This document shows, piece after piece, positions 1 through 15,829 of a stretch of 64,000 nt of DNA; within the stretch, counting starts at the first letter, position 1, and the number at the start of each line of letters is the position of its first letter. The stretch covers positions 7,104,239-7,168,238 of the forward strand of contig NC_034013.1 in assembly GCF_000346465.2 (NCBI RefSeq). The letters run 5' to 3'. The notes beneath the pieces were generated by a model. The model had not been told where the DNA came from, searched no databases, and was given only the letters and a program-made list of their open reading frames with translations. The stretch is from Prunus persica (Eukaryota; Streptophyta; Magnoliopsida; Rosales; Rosaceae). A program made the translations under genes and the position numbers.

Positions 1-3000
1 AAACTTGAGGAATATCATAATATGGTGGGAGGAGTCATTTGGCTGGTTTTGAGTGAACTCGAATCTCTACAACTATGCAATACGCTAACCACTCCATTTC
101 ATAACGAACTTCGTACGAACCTGAATTGTCCTATTTAATGGAACAATCGATATCGGATTGAGTCCAAAACCTGTGGAACAAGATAATATGGTGGGAGGAG
201 TCATTTGGTGACTTTTGAGTGAAATCCAGTGGCTAAAACTATGCAATACACTAACCACTCATTTCATAACGAACTTCGTACGAACCTGAATTGTCCAATT
301 TCATGGACCAATCGATATCGGATTGAGTCCAAAACTTGGGGAACATCATAATACGATGGGAGGAGTCATTTGGTGGGTTTTGAGTGAAATCCAATCTCTA
401 CAACTATGCAATACACCGACAACTCCATTTCATAAAGAAATTCGCACGAACCTGAATTGTCCAATTTCATGGATCAATCGATATCTGATTGAGTCCAAAA
501 CTTGGGGAACAAGATAATATGATGGGAGGAGTCATTTGGTGACTTTTGAGTGAAACCCAATGGCTAAAACTACGCAATACACTAACCACTCCATTTCATA
601 ACGAACTTCGTACGAACCTGAATTGTCCAATTTCATGGACCAATCGATATCGGATTGAGTCCAAAACTTGTGGAACAAGATAATATGGTGGGGGGAGTCA
701 TTTGGTGACTTTTGAGTGAAATCCAATTGCAAAAACTATGCAATACACTAACCACTCATTTCATAACGAACTTCGTACGAACCTGAACTGTCCAATTTAA
801 TGGACCAATCGATATCGGATTGAGTCCAAAACTTGGGGAACATCATAATACAATGGGTGGAGTCATTTGGCAGGTTTTGAGTGAAATCCAACCTCTACAA
901 CTATGCAATACACCAACCACTCCATTTCATAACGAACTTCGTACGAACCTGAATTGTCCAATTTCATTGACCCATCGATATCTGATTGAGTCTAAAACTT
1001 GTGCAACAAGATAATATGATGGAAGGAGTCATTTGGAGACTTTTGAGTGAAATCCAATGGCTAAAACTATGCAATACACTAACCACTCCATTTCATAACG
1101 AACTTCGTTCGAACCGGAACTGTCCAATTTCATGGACCAATCGATATCGGACTGAGTCCAAAACTTGGTGAACATGATAATATGATGGGAGGTGTCATTT
1201 GGTGACTTTTAAGTGAAATCCAACGGCTAAAACTATGCAATACACCAACCACTCCATTTCAGAACGAACTTCGAACGAACCTGAATTGTCCAATTTCATG
1301 GACCAATCGATATCGGATTGAGTCCAAAACTTGGGGAACATCATAATACAATGGGTGGAGTCATTTGGCAGGTTCTGAGTGAAATCCAACCTCTACAACT
1401 ATGCGATACACCAACCACTCCATTTCATAACGAACTTCGTACGAACCTGAATTGTCCAATTTCATGGACCAATCGATATCGGATTGAGTCCAAAACTTGG
1501 GGAACATCATAATACTATGGGAGGAGTCATTTGGCAGGTTTTGGGTGAAATTCAACCTCACAACTATGCAATACACCAACCACTCCATTTCAAAACGAAT
1601 TTCGTACGAACCAGAATTGTCCAATTTCATGGACCAATCGATATTGGATTGAGTCCAAAACCTGTGGAACAAGATAATATGGTGGGAGGAGTCATTTGGT
1701 GACTTTTGAGTGAAATCCAATGGCCAAAACTGTGGAATACACTAACCACTCCATTTCAGAATGAACTTCGTACGAACCTGAATTGTCCAATTTCATGGAC
1801 CAATCGAAATCGGATTGAGTCCAAAACTTGAGGAACATCATAATATGGTGGGAGGAGTCATTTGGCGGGTTTTGAGTGAACTCGAATCTCTACAACTACG
1901 CAATACACTAACCACTCCATTTCATAACGAACTTCGTACGAACCTGAATTGTCCTATTTCATGGAACAATCGATATCGGATTGAGTCCAAAACCTGTGGA
2001 ACAAGATAATATGGTGGGAGGAGTCATTTGGTGACTTTTGAGTGAAATCCAGTGGCTAAAACTATGCAATACACTAACCACTCATTTCATAACGAACTTC
2101 GTACGAACCTGAATTGTCCAATTTCATGGACCAATCGATATCGGATTGAGTCCAAAACTTGGGGAACAACATAATACGATGGGAGGAGTCATTTGGTGGG
2201 TTTTGAGTGAAATCCAATCTCTACAACTATGCAATACACCGACAACTCCATTTCCTAAAGAAATTCGCACGAACCTGAATTGTCCAATTTCATGGATCAA
2301 TCGATATCTGATTGAGTCCAAAACTTGGGGAACAAGATAATATGATGGGAGGAGTCATTTGGTGACTTTTGAGTGAAATCCAATGGCTAAAACTACGCAA
2401 TACACTAACCACTCCATTTCATAACGAACTTCGTACGAACCTGAATTGTCCAATTTCATGGACCAATCGATATCGGATTGAGTCCAAAACTTGTGGAACA
2501 AGATAATATGGTGGGGGGAGTCATTTGGTGACTTTTGAGTGAAATCCAATGGCTAAAACTATGCAATACACTAACCACTCATTTCATAACGAACTTCGTA
2601 CGAACCTGAACTGTCCAATTTCATGGACCAATCGATATCGGACTGAGTCCAAAACTTGGTGAACAAGATAATATGATGGACGGTGTCATTTGGTGACTTT
2701 TAAGTGAAATCCAACGGCTAAAACTATGCAATACACCAACCACTCCATTTCATAACGAACTACGAACGAACCTGAATTGTCCAATTTCATGGACCAATCG
2801 ATATCGGATTGAGTCCAAAACTTGGGGAACATCATAATACTATGGGAGGAGTCATTTGGCAGGTTTTGGGTGAAATCCAACCTCTACCACTATCCAATAC
2901 ACCAACCACTCCATTTCATAACGAACTTCGTACGAACCAGAATTGTCCAATTTCATGGACCAATCGATATCGGATTGCGTCCAAAACCTGTGGAACAAGA

Positions 3001-3190
3001 TCATATGGTGGGAGGAGTCATTTGTTGACTTTTGAGTGAAATCCAATGGCTAAAACGATGCAATACACTAACCACTCATTTCATAACGAACTTCGTACGA
3101 ACCCGAATTGTCCAATTTCATAGACCAATCGATATCAGATTGAGTCCAGAACTTGGGGAACATCATAATGTGATGGGAGGAGTCATTTGG
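1..3190 (+). repeat. Higher-order duplication, ~1823 bp (11 monomers)
   Basis: The sequence from 1 to about 800 recurs from 1824 to about 2625 at an offset of 1823 bp, including the rare CACTCATTTC deletion variant and a GTGAACTCGAATC variant. After that the offset drops to 1491 bp: about 1140-1700 matches about 2632-3190. The second copy therefore lost two monomers near 2625. Confidence 0.8.
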
Positions 3191-4784
3191 TGACCTTTGA
3201 GTGAAATCCAATGGCTAAAACTATGCAATACACTAACCACTCCATTTCAGAACGAGCTTCGTACGAACCAGAATTCTCCAATTTCATGGACCAATCGATA
3301 TCGGATTGAGTCCAAACCTTGGGGAACATCATAATATGATGGGAGGAGACATTTGGTGACTTTTGAGTGAAATCCAATGGCTAAAACTGTGGAATACACT
3401 AACCACTCCATTTCAGAACGAACTTCGTACGAACCTGAATTGCCCAATTTCATGGACCAATCGATATCAGATTGTGTCCAAAACTTGGGGATTATCATAA
3501 TATGGTGGGAGGAGTCATTTGGTGGGTTTTGAGTGAAATCCAATCTCTAAAACTATGCAATACACCAACCACTCCATTTCACAATGAACTTCGTATGAAC
3601 CTGAATTGTCCAATTCCATGGACCAATCGATATCGGATTGAGGCCAAAACTTGGGGAACACCGAAATATGATGGGAGGAGTCATTTGGTGACTTCTGAGT
3701 GAAATCCAATGGCTAAAACTGTGCAATACACTAACCACTCCATTTCAGAACGAACTTCGTACGAACCTGAATTGTCCAATTTCATGGACCAATCGAAATC
3801 GGATTGAGTCGAAAACTTGGGGAACAGAAAAATATGGTGGGAGGAGTCATTTTTTGAGTTTTGAGTGAAATCCAATCCCTACAACTATGCAATACACAAA
3901 CCACACCATTTCAGAACGAACTTCGTACGAACGTGAATTATCCAATTTCATGGACCAATCGATATCGGATTGAGTCCAAAACTTGGGGAATATAAAAATA
4001 CGGTGGGCGGAGTCATTTTGTGAGTTTTGAGTGAAATCCAATCTCTACAACTATGCAATACACAAACCACACCATTTCAGAACGAACTTCGTACGAACGT
4101 GAATTGTCCAATTTCATGGACCAATCGATATCGGATTGAGTCCAAAACTTGGGGAACAGAAAAATATGGTGGGAGGAGTCATTTTTTGTGTTTTGAGTGA
4201 AATCCAATCCCTACAACTATGCAATACACTAACCACTCCATTTCAGAACGAACTTCGTACGAACCTAAATTGTCCAATTTCATGGACCAATCGATATCAG
4301 ATTGAGTCCAAAACTTGGGGAACATCATAATATGATGGGAGAAGTCATTTGTTGTCTTTTACGTGAAATCCAATGGCCAAAACTACGCAATACACCAACC
4401 ACTCCCTTTCAGAACGAACTTCGTACAAACCTGAATTGTCCAATTTCATGGACCGATCGATATCGGATTGAGTCCAAAACTTGGGGAACAGAAAAATAGG
4501 GTGGGAGGAGTCATTTTTTGTGTTTTGAGTGAAATCCAATCCCTTCAACTATGCAATACACTAACCACACCATTTCAGAACGAACTTCGTTCGAACCTGA
4601 ATTGCCCAATTTCATGGACCAATCGATATCGGATTGAGTCCAAAACTTGGGGAACATCATAATACTATGGGAGGAGTCATTTGGAGGGTTTTGAGTGAAA
4701 TCAAAACTCTACAACTATGCAATACACCAACTACACCATTTCATAACGAACTTCGTACGAACCTGAATTGTCCAATTTCATGGA

Positions 4785-6720
4785 CCAATCGATATCGGAT
4801 TGAGTCCAACACTTAGGGAACATCATAATATACTGGGAGGAGTCATTTGGTGACTTTTGAGTGAAATCCAATGGCTAAAACTATGCAATACACTAAGCAC
4901 TCCATTTCAGAACGAACTTCGCACGAACTTGAATTGTCCAATTTCATGGACCAATCGATATCGGATTGAGTCCAACACTTAGGGAACTTCATAATATACT
5001 GGGAGGAGTCATTTGGTGACTTTTGAGTGAAATCCAATGGCTAAAACTATGCAATGCACTAACCACTCCATTTCAGAACGAACTTCGCACGAACCTGAAT
5101 TGTCCAATTTCATGGACCAATCGATATCGGATTGAGTCCAAAACTGGGGGAACATCATAATACTAAGGGAGGAGTCATTTGGTGACTTTTGAGTGAAGTC
5201 CAATGGCTAAAACTTTGCAATACACTAACCACTCCATTTCAGAACGAACTTCGCACGAACCTGAATTATCCAATTTCATGGACCAATCGATATCGGATTG
5301 AGTCCAAAACTTGGGGAACATCATAATACTATGGGAGGAGTCACTTGGCGGGTTTTGAGTGAAATCAAAACTTTACAACTATGCAATACACTAACCACTC
5401 CATTTCATAACGAACATCGTACGAACCTGAATTGTCCAATTTCATGGACCAATCGATATCGGATTGAGTCCAACACTTAGGGAACATCATAATATACTGG
5501 GAGGAGTCATTTGGTGACTTTTGAGTGAAATCCAATGGCTAAAACTATGCAATACACTAACCACTCCATTTTAGAACGAACTTCGTATGAACCTGAATTG
5601 TCCAATTTCATGGACCAATCGATATCGGATCGAGTTCAAAACTTGGGAATATCATAATACGGTGGGAGGAGTCATTTGGTGGCTTTTGAGTGAAATCCAA
5701 TCTCTATAACTATTCACTACACCGACCACTCCATTTCATAACGAACTTAGTACGAACCTGAATTGTCCAATTTCATGTTCCAATCGATATTGGATTGACT
5801 CCAAAACTTGGGGAACATCATAATATGATGGGAGGAGTCATTTGGTGACTTTTGAGTGAAATCCAGTGGCTAAAACTGTGCAATACACCAACCACTCCAT
5901 TTCATAATGAACTTCGAACGAACCTGAATTGTCCAATTTCATGCACCAATCGATATCGGATTGAGTCCAACACTTAGGGAACATCATAATATACTGGGAG
6001 GAGTCATTTGGTGACTTTTGAGTGAAATCCAATGGCTAAAACTATGCAATACACTAAGCACTCCATTTCAGAACGAACTTCGCACGAACTTGAATTGTCC
6101 AATTTCATGGACCAATCGATATCGGATTGAGTCCAACACTTAGGGAACTTCATAATATACTGGGAGGAGTCATTTGGTGACTTTTGAGTGAAATCCAATG
6201 GCTAAAACTATGCAATGCACTAACCACTCCATTTCAGAACGAACTTCGCACGAACCTGAATTGTCCAATTTCATGGACCAATCGATATCGGATTGAGTCC
6301 AAAACTGGGGGAACATCATAATACTAAGGGAGGAGTCATTTGGTGACTTTTGAGTGAAGTCCAATGGCTAAAACTTTGCAATACACTAACCACTCCATTT
6401 CAGAACGAACTTCGCACGAACCTGAATTATCCAATTTCATGGACCAATCGATATCGGATTGAGTCCAAAACTTGGGGAACATCATAATACTATGGGAGGA
6501 GTCACTTGGCGGGTTTTGAGTGAAATCAAAACTTTACAACTATGCAATACACTAACCACTCCATTTCATAACGAACTTCGTACGAACCTGAATTGTCCAA
6601 TTTCATGGACCAGTCGATATCGGATTGAGTCCAACACTTAGGGAATATCATAATATACTGGGAGGAGTCATTTGGTGACTTTTGAGTGAAATCCAATGGC
6701 TAAAACTATGCAATACACTA
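4785..6720 (+). repeat. Higher-order duplication, 1161 bp (7 monomers)
   Basis: About 775 bp starting near 4785 recurs near 5946 at an offset of 1161 bp with very few differences. Shared rare variants include CCAACACTTAGGG, AATATACTGGGAGG, CACTAAGCACTCC and AACTTCGCACGAAC. The near identity indicates a recent duplication. Confidence 0.85.
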
Positions 6721-8375
6721 TCCACTCCATTTCAGAACAAACTTCGTACGAAACTGAATTGTCCAATTTCATGGACCAATTGATATCGGATTGAGTCCAA
6801 AACTTGGGGAACATCATAATATGATGGGAGTAGTCATTTGGTGATTTTTGAGTGAAATCCAATTGCCAAAACTATGCAATACACTAACCACTCCATTTCG
6901 GAACGAACTTCGTACGAACCTGAATTTTCCAATTTTATGGACAAATCGATATGGGACTAAGTTTGAAACTTGGGGAACATCGTAATATGATGGGAGGAGT
7001 CATTTGGTGCCTTTTGAGTGAAATCTAATGGCTAAAACTATGCAATACACCAACGACTCCATTTCATAACGAACTTCGTACGAATCTAAATTGTCCAATT
7101 TCATGGACCAATCGATATCGGATTGAGGCCAAAACTTGGGGAACATCATAAGGTTGGAGTGATTTGGTGACTTTTCAGTGAAATTCAATGGCTAAAACTA
7201 TTGAATACACTAACCAATCCATTTCAGAACGAATTTCGTACGAACCTGAATTGTCCAATTTCATGGACCAATCGATATCTGATTGAGTCCAAAACTTGGG
7301 GAACATCATAATAGGGTGGGAGGAGTCATTTGGTGGCTGTTGAGTGAAATCCAATCTCAAAAACTATGCAATACACCAACCACTCCATTTTAGAACGAAC
7401 TTCGTACGAACCTGAATTGTCCAATTTTATGGTCCAATCGATATCGGATTGAGTCCAAAACTTGGGGAACAACATAATACGGTGGGAGGAGTCATTTGGT
7501 GGGTTTTGAGTGAAATCCAATCTCTACAACTATGCAATACACCAACCACTCCATGTCAGAACGAACTACGTTCGAGCCTGAATTGTCCAATTTCATGGTC
7601 CAATCGATATCGGATTGAGTCTAACACTTGGGGAACATCATAATATCGTGGGATGAGTCGTTTGCCGGGTTTTGAGTGAAATCCATTCTCTACAACTATG
7701 CAATACACCAACCATTCCATGTCAGAACGAACTACGTCCGAACCTGAATTGTCCAATTGCATGGTCCAATAGATATCGGATTGAGTCTAACACTTGGGGA
7801 ACATCATAATATGGTGGGAGGAGTCGTTTGGCGGGTTTTGAGTGAAATCCAAACTGTACAACTATGCAATACACCAAACACTCCATTTCATAACGAATTT
7901 CGTACGAACCTGAATTGTCCAATTTCATGGACCAATCGATATCGGATTGAGTCCAAAACGTGGGGAACATCATAATACGGAGGGAGGAGTCATTTGGCTG
8001 GGTTGGAGTGAAATCCAATCTCTACAACTATGCAATACACTAACCACTCCATGTTATAACGAACTTCGTACGAACCTGAATTGTCCAATTTCTTGGACCA
8101 ATCGATACTGGATTGGGTCCAAAACTATGCAATACACCAACCACTCCATTTCATAACGAACTTCGTACGAACATGAATTGTCCAATTTCTTGAACAAATC
8201 TATATCAGATTGAGTCCAAAACTTGGGGATCATCATAATACGGTGGGAGGACTCATGTGGTGGGATTTGAGTGAAATCCAATCTCTACAACTATGCAATA
8301 CACCAACCACTCCATTTCATAACGAACTTCGTACGAACCTGAACTGTCCAATGTCATGGACCAATCGATATCAGA

Positions 8376-9420
8376 TTGAGTCCAAAACTTGGGGAACATC
8401 ATAATACGGTGGGAGGAGTCATTTGGGCTCTTTTGAGTGAAATCCAATGGCGAAAACTATGCAGTTCACCAACCACTCCATTTCAGAACGAACTTCATAC
8501 GAACCTGAATTGTCCATTGTCAAGGACCAATCGATATCGGATTGAGTCCACAACTTAGGGATCATCATAATACGGTGGGAGGAGTCATTTGGTGGGATTT
8601 GAGTGAAATCCAATTTCTACAACTATGCAATACACCAACCACTCCATTTCAAAACGAACTTCGTACGAACCTGAATTGTCCAATTTCACGGACCAATCGA
8701 TACCAGATTGAGTCCGAAACTTGGGGAACATCGTAATATGATGGGAGGAGTCATTTGGTGCCTGTTGAGTGAAATCCAATGGCTAAAACTACGCAATAAA
8801 CCAACCACTCCATTTCATAACGAAATTCGTGCGAACCTGAATTGTCAATTTCATGGACCAATCGATATCGGATTGAGTCTAAAACTTGGGGAACATCATA
8901 ATACGGTGGGAGGAGTCATTTGGGCTCTTTTGAGTGAAATCCAATGGCTAAAACTATGCAGTTCACCAACCACTCCATTTCAGAACGAACTTCATACGAA
9001 CCTGAATTGTCCAATGTCAAGGACCAATCGATATCGGATTGAGTCCACAACTTAGGGATCATCATAATACGGTGGGAGGAGTCATTTGGTGGGATTTAAT
9101 GAAATCCAATTTCTACGACTATGCAATACACCAACCACTCCATTTCAAAACGAACTTCGTACGAACCTGAATTGTCCAATTTCACGGACCAATCGATATC
9201 AGATTGAGTCCGAAACTTGGGGAACATCATAATATGATGGGAGGAGTCATTTGGTGCCTGTTGAGTGAAATCCAATGGCTAAAACTACGCAATAAACCAA
9301 CCACTCCATTTCATAACGAAATTCGTGCGAACCTGAAATGTCAATTTCATGGACCAATCGATATCGGATTGAGTCTAAAACTTGGGGATCATCATAATAC
9401 GGTGGGAGGAGTCAGTTGGT
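8376..9420 (+). repeat. Trimeric higher-order repeat, ~496 bp
   Basis: Three consecutive monomer variants repeat at an offset of about 496 bp. Markers are TTTGGGCTCTTTTGAG, GCAGTTCACC, CGCAATAAACC and the one-base-short TTGTCAATTTC or ATGTCAATTTC. Confidence 0.75.
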
Positions 9421-12149
9421 GGGATTTGAGTGAAATCCAATCTCTACAACTACGCAATACACCAACCACTCTATTTCATAACCAACTTCGCACAAACCTG
9501 AATTGCCCAATTTGATGGACCAATCGATATCGGATTGAGTCCAAAACTCGGGGAATATCATACTACGGTGGGAGGAGTCATTTGGTGGCTTTTGAGTGAA
9601 ATTCAATCTCGACAACTATGCAATACACCAACCACTCCATTTCATAACGAACATCGTACGAACCTGAATTGTCCAATTTCATGGACCAATCGATATCGGA
9701 TTGAGTCCAAAACTTGGGGAACATCATAATATGATGGGAGGAGTCATTTGGTGACTTTTGAGTGAAATCCAATGGCTAAAACTATGCAATACACTAACCA
9801 CTCATTTCATAACGAACTTCGTACGAACCTCAATTGTCCAATTTCATGGACCAATCGATACCAGATTGAGTCCAAAACTTGGGGAACACCATAATACGAT
9901 GGGAGGAGTCATTTGGTGGGTTTTGAGTGAAATCCAATCTCTACAACTATGCAATACACCAACCACTCCATTTCATGATGAACTTCGTACGAACCTGAAT
10001 TGCCCAATTTCAAGGGCCAATCGATATTGGATTGAGTCCAAAACTTGGGGAACATCATAATGTGATGGTTGGAGTCATTTGGTGACATTTGAGCGAAATT
10101 CAATGGCTAAAACTATGCAGTACACTAACCAGTCCATTTCAGAACGAACTTCGTACGAACATGAATTGTCCAATTTCGTGGACCAATCGATATCGGATTA
10201 AGTCCAAAACCTGGGGAACATCATACTACGTTGGGAGGAGTCATTTGGTGGGTTTTGAGCGAAATCCAATCTCTAAAACTATGCAATACATCAACCACTC
10301 CATTTCAGAATGAACTTCGTACGAACCTGAATTGTCTCATTTCATAGACCAATCGATATCGGATTGAGTCCAAAACTTGGGGAACAAGACAATACGGTGG
10401 GAGGAGTCATTTGTTGGGTTTTGAGTGAAATCCAATCTCTACAACTATGCAATACACCAACAACTCCATTTCAGAACGAACTTCATACGAACCTGAATTG
10501 TCCAATTTCATGGACCAATCGATATCGGATTGAGTCCAAAACTTGGGGAACATCATAATACGGTGGGAGGAGTCATTTGGTTGCTTTTGAGTGCAATCCA
10601 ATCTCTACAACTACGCAATACACCAACCACTCCATTTCAGAACGAACTTCGTACGAACCTAAATTGTCCAATTTCATGGACCAATCGATGTCGGATTGAG
10701 TCCAAAACTTGGGGAACAAGATAATACGGTGGGAGGAGAGGTGCCTTTTCAGTGAAATCCAATTTCTAAAACTGTTAAATACACCAACCGCTCCATTTCA
10801 GAACGAACTTGAAATTGTCGAATTTCATGGACCAATCGATATCGGATTGAGTCCAAAACTTGGGGAACGTCCTAATACGGTGGGAGGAGTCATTTGGTGT
10901 CTTTTGAGTGAAATTCAATGGCTAAGACTATGCAATACACCAACCACTCCATTTCATAATGAACTTCGTACGAACCTGAATTGTCCAATTTGATGGACCA
11001 ATTGATATCGGATTGAGTCCAAACCTCAGGGAACATCATAATACGGTGGGAGGAGTCACTTTGGTATCTTTTGACTGAAATCCAATGGCTAAAACTATGC
11101 AATACACCAACCACTCCATTTCATAACGAACTTCGTACAAACCTGAATTGTGCAATTTCATGGACCAACCGATATCGGATTGAGTCCAAAACTTGGAGAA
11201 CATCACAATACGGTGGGATGAGTCATTTGGTGGGTTTTGAGTGAAATCCAATCTCTACAACTATGCAATACTCGAACCACTCCCTTTCATGACGAACTTC
11301 GTACGAACGTGAATTGTCCAATTTCATGGACCAATCGATATCAGATTGAGTCCAAAACTTGGGGAACATCATAATGTAATGGGCGGAGTCATTTGGTGTC
11401 TTTTAAGTGAAATCCAATGGCTAAAACTATGCAATACAGCAACCACTCCATTTCAGAACGAACTTCGTTTTAACTTGAATTGTACAATTTCATGGACCGA
11501 TCGATATCGGATTGAGTCCAAAACATGGGGAACATCATAATATGATGGTTGGAGTCATTTGGTGACTTTTGAGTGAAATCCGAAGGCTAAAACTATGCAA
11601 TACACCAACCACTCCATTTCCGAAAGAACTTCGTACGAACCTGAATTTCCCAAGTTCGTGGACCAATCGGTATAGGATTGAGTCCAAAACTTGGGGAACA
11701 TCATAATACGGTGGGAGGAGTCATTTGGTGGCTTCTGAGTGAAATCCAATATCTACAACTATGCAATACGCCAACCACTCCATTTCCTAACGAACTTCGT
11801 ACGAACCTAAGTTGTCCAATTTCTTGGACCAATCTATGTCGGATTGAGTCCAAAACTTGGGGAACGTCCTAATACGGTGGGAGGAATCATTTGGTGGGTT
11901 TTGAGTAAAATCCAATCTCCACAACTATGCAATACACCAACCACTTCATTTCATAACCAGCTTCGTACGAACCTTAATTGTCCAATTTGATGGACCAATC
12001 GATATCGGATTGAGTCCAAAACTTGGGGAACGTCCTAATACGGTGGGAGGAGTCATTTGGTTTCTTTTGAGTGAATTCCTATGGCTAAAACTATGCAATA
12101 CACCAACCACTCCATTTCATAACGAACTTCGTACGAACCTGAATTGTTC

Positions 12150-14402
12150 AATTTCATGGACCAATCGATATCGTATTGAGTCCAACACTTGGGGAACATG
12201 ATAATACGGTGGGAGGAGTCATTTGGTGGGTTTTGAGTGAAATCCAATCTCTACAACTACGCAATACACTGACCACTCCTTTTCATAACGAACTTTGTAC
12301 GAACCTGAATTGTCCAATTTGATGGACCAATCGATATAGGATTCAGTCCAAAACTTGGGGATCACCATAATACGGTGGGAGGAGTCATTTGGCGTATTTT
12401 GAGTGAAATCCAATGGCTAAGACTATGCAATACACCAACCATTCCATTTCAGAACGAACTTCGTACGAACCTGAATTGTCCAATTTCATGAATCAATCGA
12501 TATCGGATTGACTTTAAAAGTTGGAGAACATCGTAATACGGTGGGAGGAGTCATTTGGTGGGTTTTGAGTGAAACCCAATCTCTACAACTATGCAATACA
12601 CCAGCCACTCCATTTCCGAACGAACTTCGTACGAACCTGAGTTGTCCAATTTCTTGGACCAATCTATATCAGATTGAGTTAAAAACTTGGGGATCATCAT
12701 AATACGGTGGGAGGAGTCATTTGGTGGCTTTTCAGTGAAGTCCAATCTCTACAAGTGTGCAATACACCTACCACTCCATTTCATAACGAACTTCATACGA
12801 ACCTGAATTGTCCAATTTCATGGACCAATCGATATCGGATTGAGTCCAAAACATGGGGAGCATCATAATATGATGGGACGAGTCATTTGGTGGCTTTTGA
12901 CTGAAATCCAATGGCTAAAACTGTGCAATACACCAACCACTCCTTTTCCGAACGAACTTTGCACGAACCTGAATTGTCCAATTTCATGGACCAATCGATA
13001 TCGGATTGAGTCCAAAACTTGAGGAACATCATAATACGGTGGGAGGAGTCATTTGGTGGGTTTTGAGTGAAATCCAATCTCTACAACTATGCAATACACC
13101 AACCGCTCCATTTCATAACGAACTTCGTACGAAGCTGAATTGTCCAATTTCTTGGACCCATCTATTTCGGATTGAGTCCAAAACTTGGGGATCATCATAA
13201 TACGGTGGGAAGAGTCATTTGGTGGGATTTGAGTGAAATCCAATCTCTACAACTATGCAATACACCAACCACTCCATTTCATAACGAACTTCGTACGAAC
13301 TTGAATTGTCCAATTTCATGGACCAATCGATATCGTATTGAGTCCAACACTTGGGGAACATGATAATACGGTGGGAGGAGTCATTTGGTGGGTTTTGAGT
13401 GAAATCCAATCTCTACAACTACGCAATACACTGACCAATCCTTTTCATAACGACCTTTGTACGAACCTGAATTGTCCAATCTGATGGACCAATCGATATA
13501 GGATTCAGTCCAAAACTTGGGGATCACCATAATACGGTGGGAGGAGTCATTTGGAGTATTTTGAGTGAAATCCAATGGCTAAGACTATGCAATACACCAA
13601 CCACTCCATTTCAAAACGAACTTCGTACGAACCTGAATTGTCTAATTTCATGAACCAATCGATATCGGATTGACTCTAAAAGTTGGAGAACATCGTAATA
13701 CGGTGGGAGGAGTCATTTGGTGGGTTTTGAGTGAAATCCAATCTTTACAACTATGCAATACACCAGTCACTCCATTTCCTAACGAACTTCGTACGAACCT
13801 GAGTTGTCCAATTTCTTGGACCAATCTATATCGGATTGAGTTCAAAACTTGGGGATCATCATAATACGGTGGGAGGAGTCCTTTGGTGGCTTTTCAGTGA
13901 AGTCCAATCTCTACAACTGTGCAATACACCTACCACTCCATTTCATAACGAACTTCATACGAACCTGAATTGTCCAATTTCATGGACCAATCGATATCGG
14001 ATTGAGTCCAAAACATGGGGAGCATCATAATATGATGGGACGAGTCATTTGGTGGCTTTTGACTGAAATCCAATGGCTAAAACTGTGCAATACACTAACC
14101 ACTCCTTTTCCCAACGAACTTTGCACGAACTTGAATTGTCCAATTTCAGGGAACAATCGATATCGGATTGAGTCCAAAACTTGAGGAACATCATAATACG
14201 GTGGGAGGAGTCATTTGGTGGGTTTTGAGTGAAATTCAATCTCTACAACTATACAATACACCAACCGCTCCATTTCATAACGAACTTCGTACGAAGCTGA
14301 ATTGTCCAATTTCTTGGACCAATCTATTTCGGATTGAGTCCAAAACTTGGGGATCATCATAATACGGTGGGAAGAGTCATTTGGTGGGATTTGAGTGAAA
14401 TC
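12150..14402 (+). repeat. Higher-order tandem pair, 1162 bp (7 monomers)
   Basis: About 12150-13311 and 13312-14402 are adjacent copies of a seven-monomer unit of exactly 1162 bp. Shared variants come in the same order: CGTATTGAGTCCAACAC, GGATTCAGTCC, GACTTTAAAAG/GACTCTAAAAG, CATGGGGAGCATC and GAAGAGTCATTTGG. This is the cleanest multi-monomer repeat in the left arm. Confidence 0.88.
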
Positions 14403-15829
14403 CAATCTTTAGAAATATGCAATACAGCAACCACTCCATTTCGTAACGAACTTCGTACGAACCTGAATTGTCAAATTTCATGGATCAATCGAAATCGGTT
14501 TAAGTCCGAAACTTGAGGAACATCATAATATGATGGGAGGAGTCATTTCGTGCCTGTTGAGTGAAATCCAATGGCTAAAACTATGCAATACACCAACCAC
14601 TCCATTTCATAACGAACTTCGTACGAACCTGAATTGTCAAATTTCAAGGAGTAAACGATATCGGACTGAGTCCGAAACTTGGGGAACATCATAATACGAT
14701 GGGAGGAGTGGTTTGGTGACTTTTGAGTGAAATCCAATGGCTAAAACTACGCAATACACTAACCACTCCATTTCAGAACGAACTTCGTACGAACCCGAAT
14801 TGTCCAATTTCATGGACCAATCGATATCGGATTGAGTCCAGAACTTGGGGAACATCATAATACGATGGGCGGAGTCATTTGGTGACTTTTGAGTGAAATC
14901 CAATCTCTACAACAATGCAATACACCAACCACTCCATTTCATAACAAACTTCGTACGAACTTGAATTGTCCAATTTCATGGACCAATTGATATCGGATTC
15001 TGGCCAAATCTTGGAGAACATCACAATACGATGGGAGGAGTCATTTGGTGAGTTTTGAGTGAAATCCAATGGCTAAAAGTATGCAATACACTAACCACTC
15101 CATGTCAGAACGAACTTCATACGAACCTGAATTGTCCAATTTCATGGATGAATCGATATCGGATTGATTCGAAAACTTGGGGATCATCATAATACGATGG
15201 GAGGAGTCATTTGGTGGGATTTGAGTGAAATCCAATCTCTACAACTATACAATATACCAACCAGTCCATTTCAGAACGAACTTCGTACAAACCTGAATTG
15301 TCCAATTTTATGAACCAATCGATATCGGATTGAGTCCAAAACTTGGGGAACATCATAATATGATGGGAGGAGTCATTTACTGACTTTTGCGTGAAATCCA
15401 ATGGCTAAAACTATGCAATACACTAACCACTCCATTTCAGAACGAACTTCGTACACACCTGAATTGTCCAATTTCATGGACCAATCGATATCGGATTGAG
15501 TCCGAAACTTGGGGTACATCATAATACGATGGGAGGAGTCATTTGGTGTCTTTTAAGTGAAATCCAATGGCAAAAACTATGCAATACACCAACCACTCCC
15601 TTTCAGAAGGAACTTCGTAAGAACTTGAATTGTCCAATTTCGAGGACCAATCGATATCGGATTGAGTCCGAAACTTGGGGAACATCGTAATATGGTGGGA
15701 GGAGTCATTTGTTGGGTTTTGAGTGAAATCCAATCTTTAGCACTATGCAATACACTAACCACTCCATTTCAGAACGAACTTCGTACGAACCTGAATTGTC
15801 CAATTTCATGGATCAATCGATATCGGATT

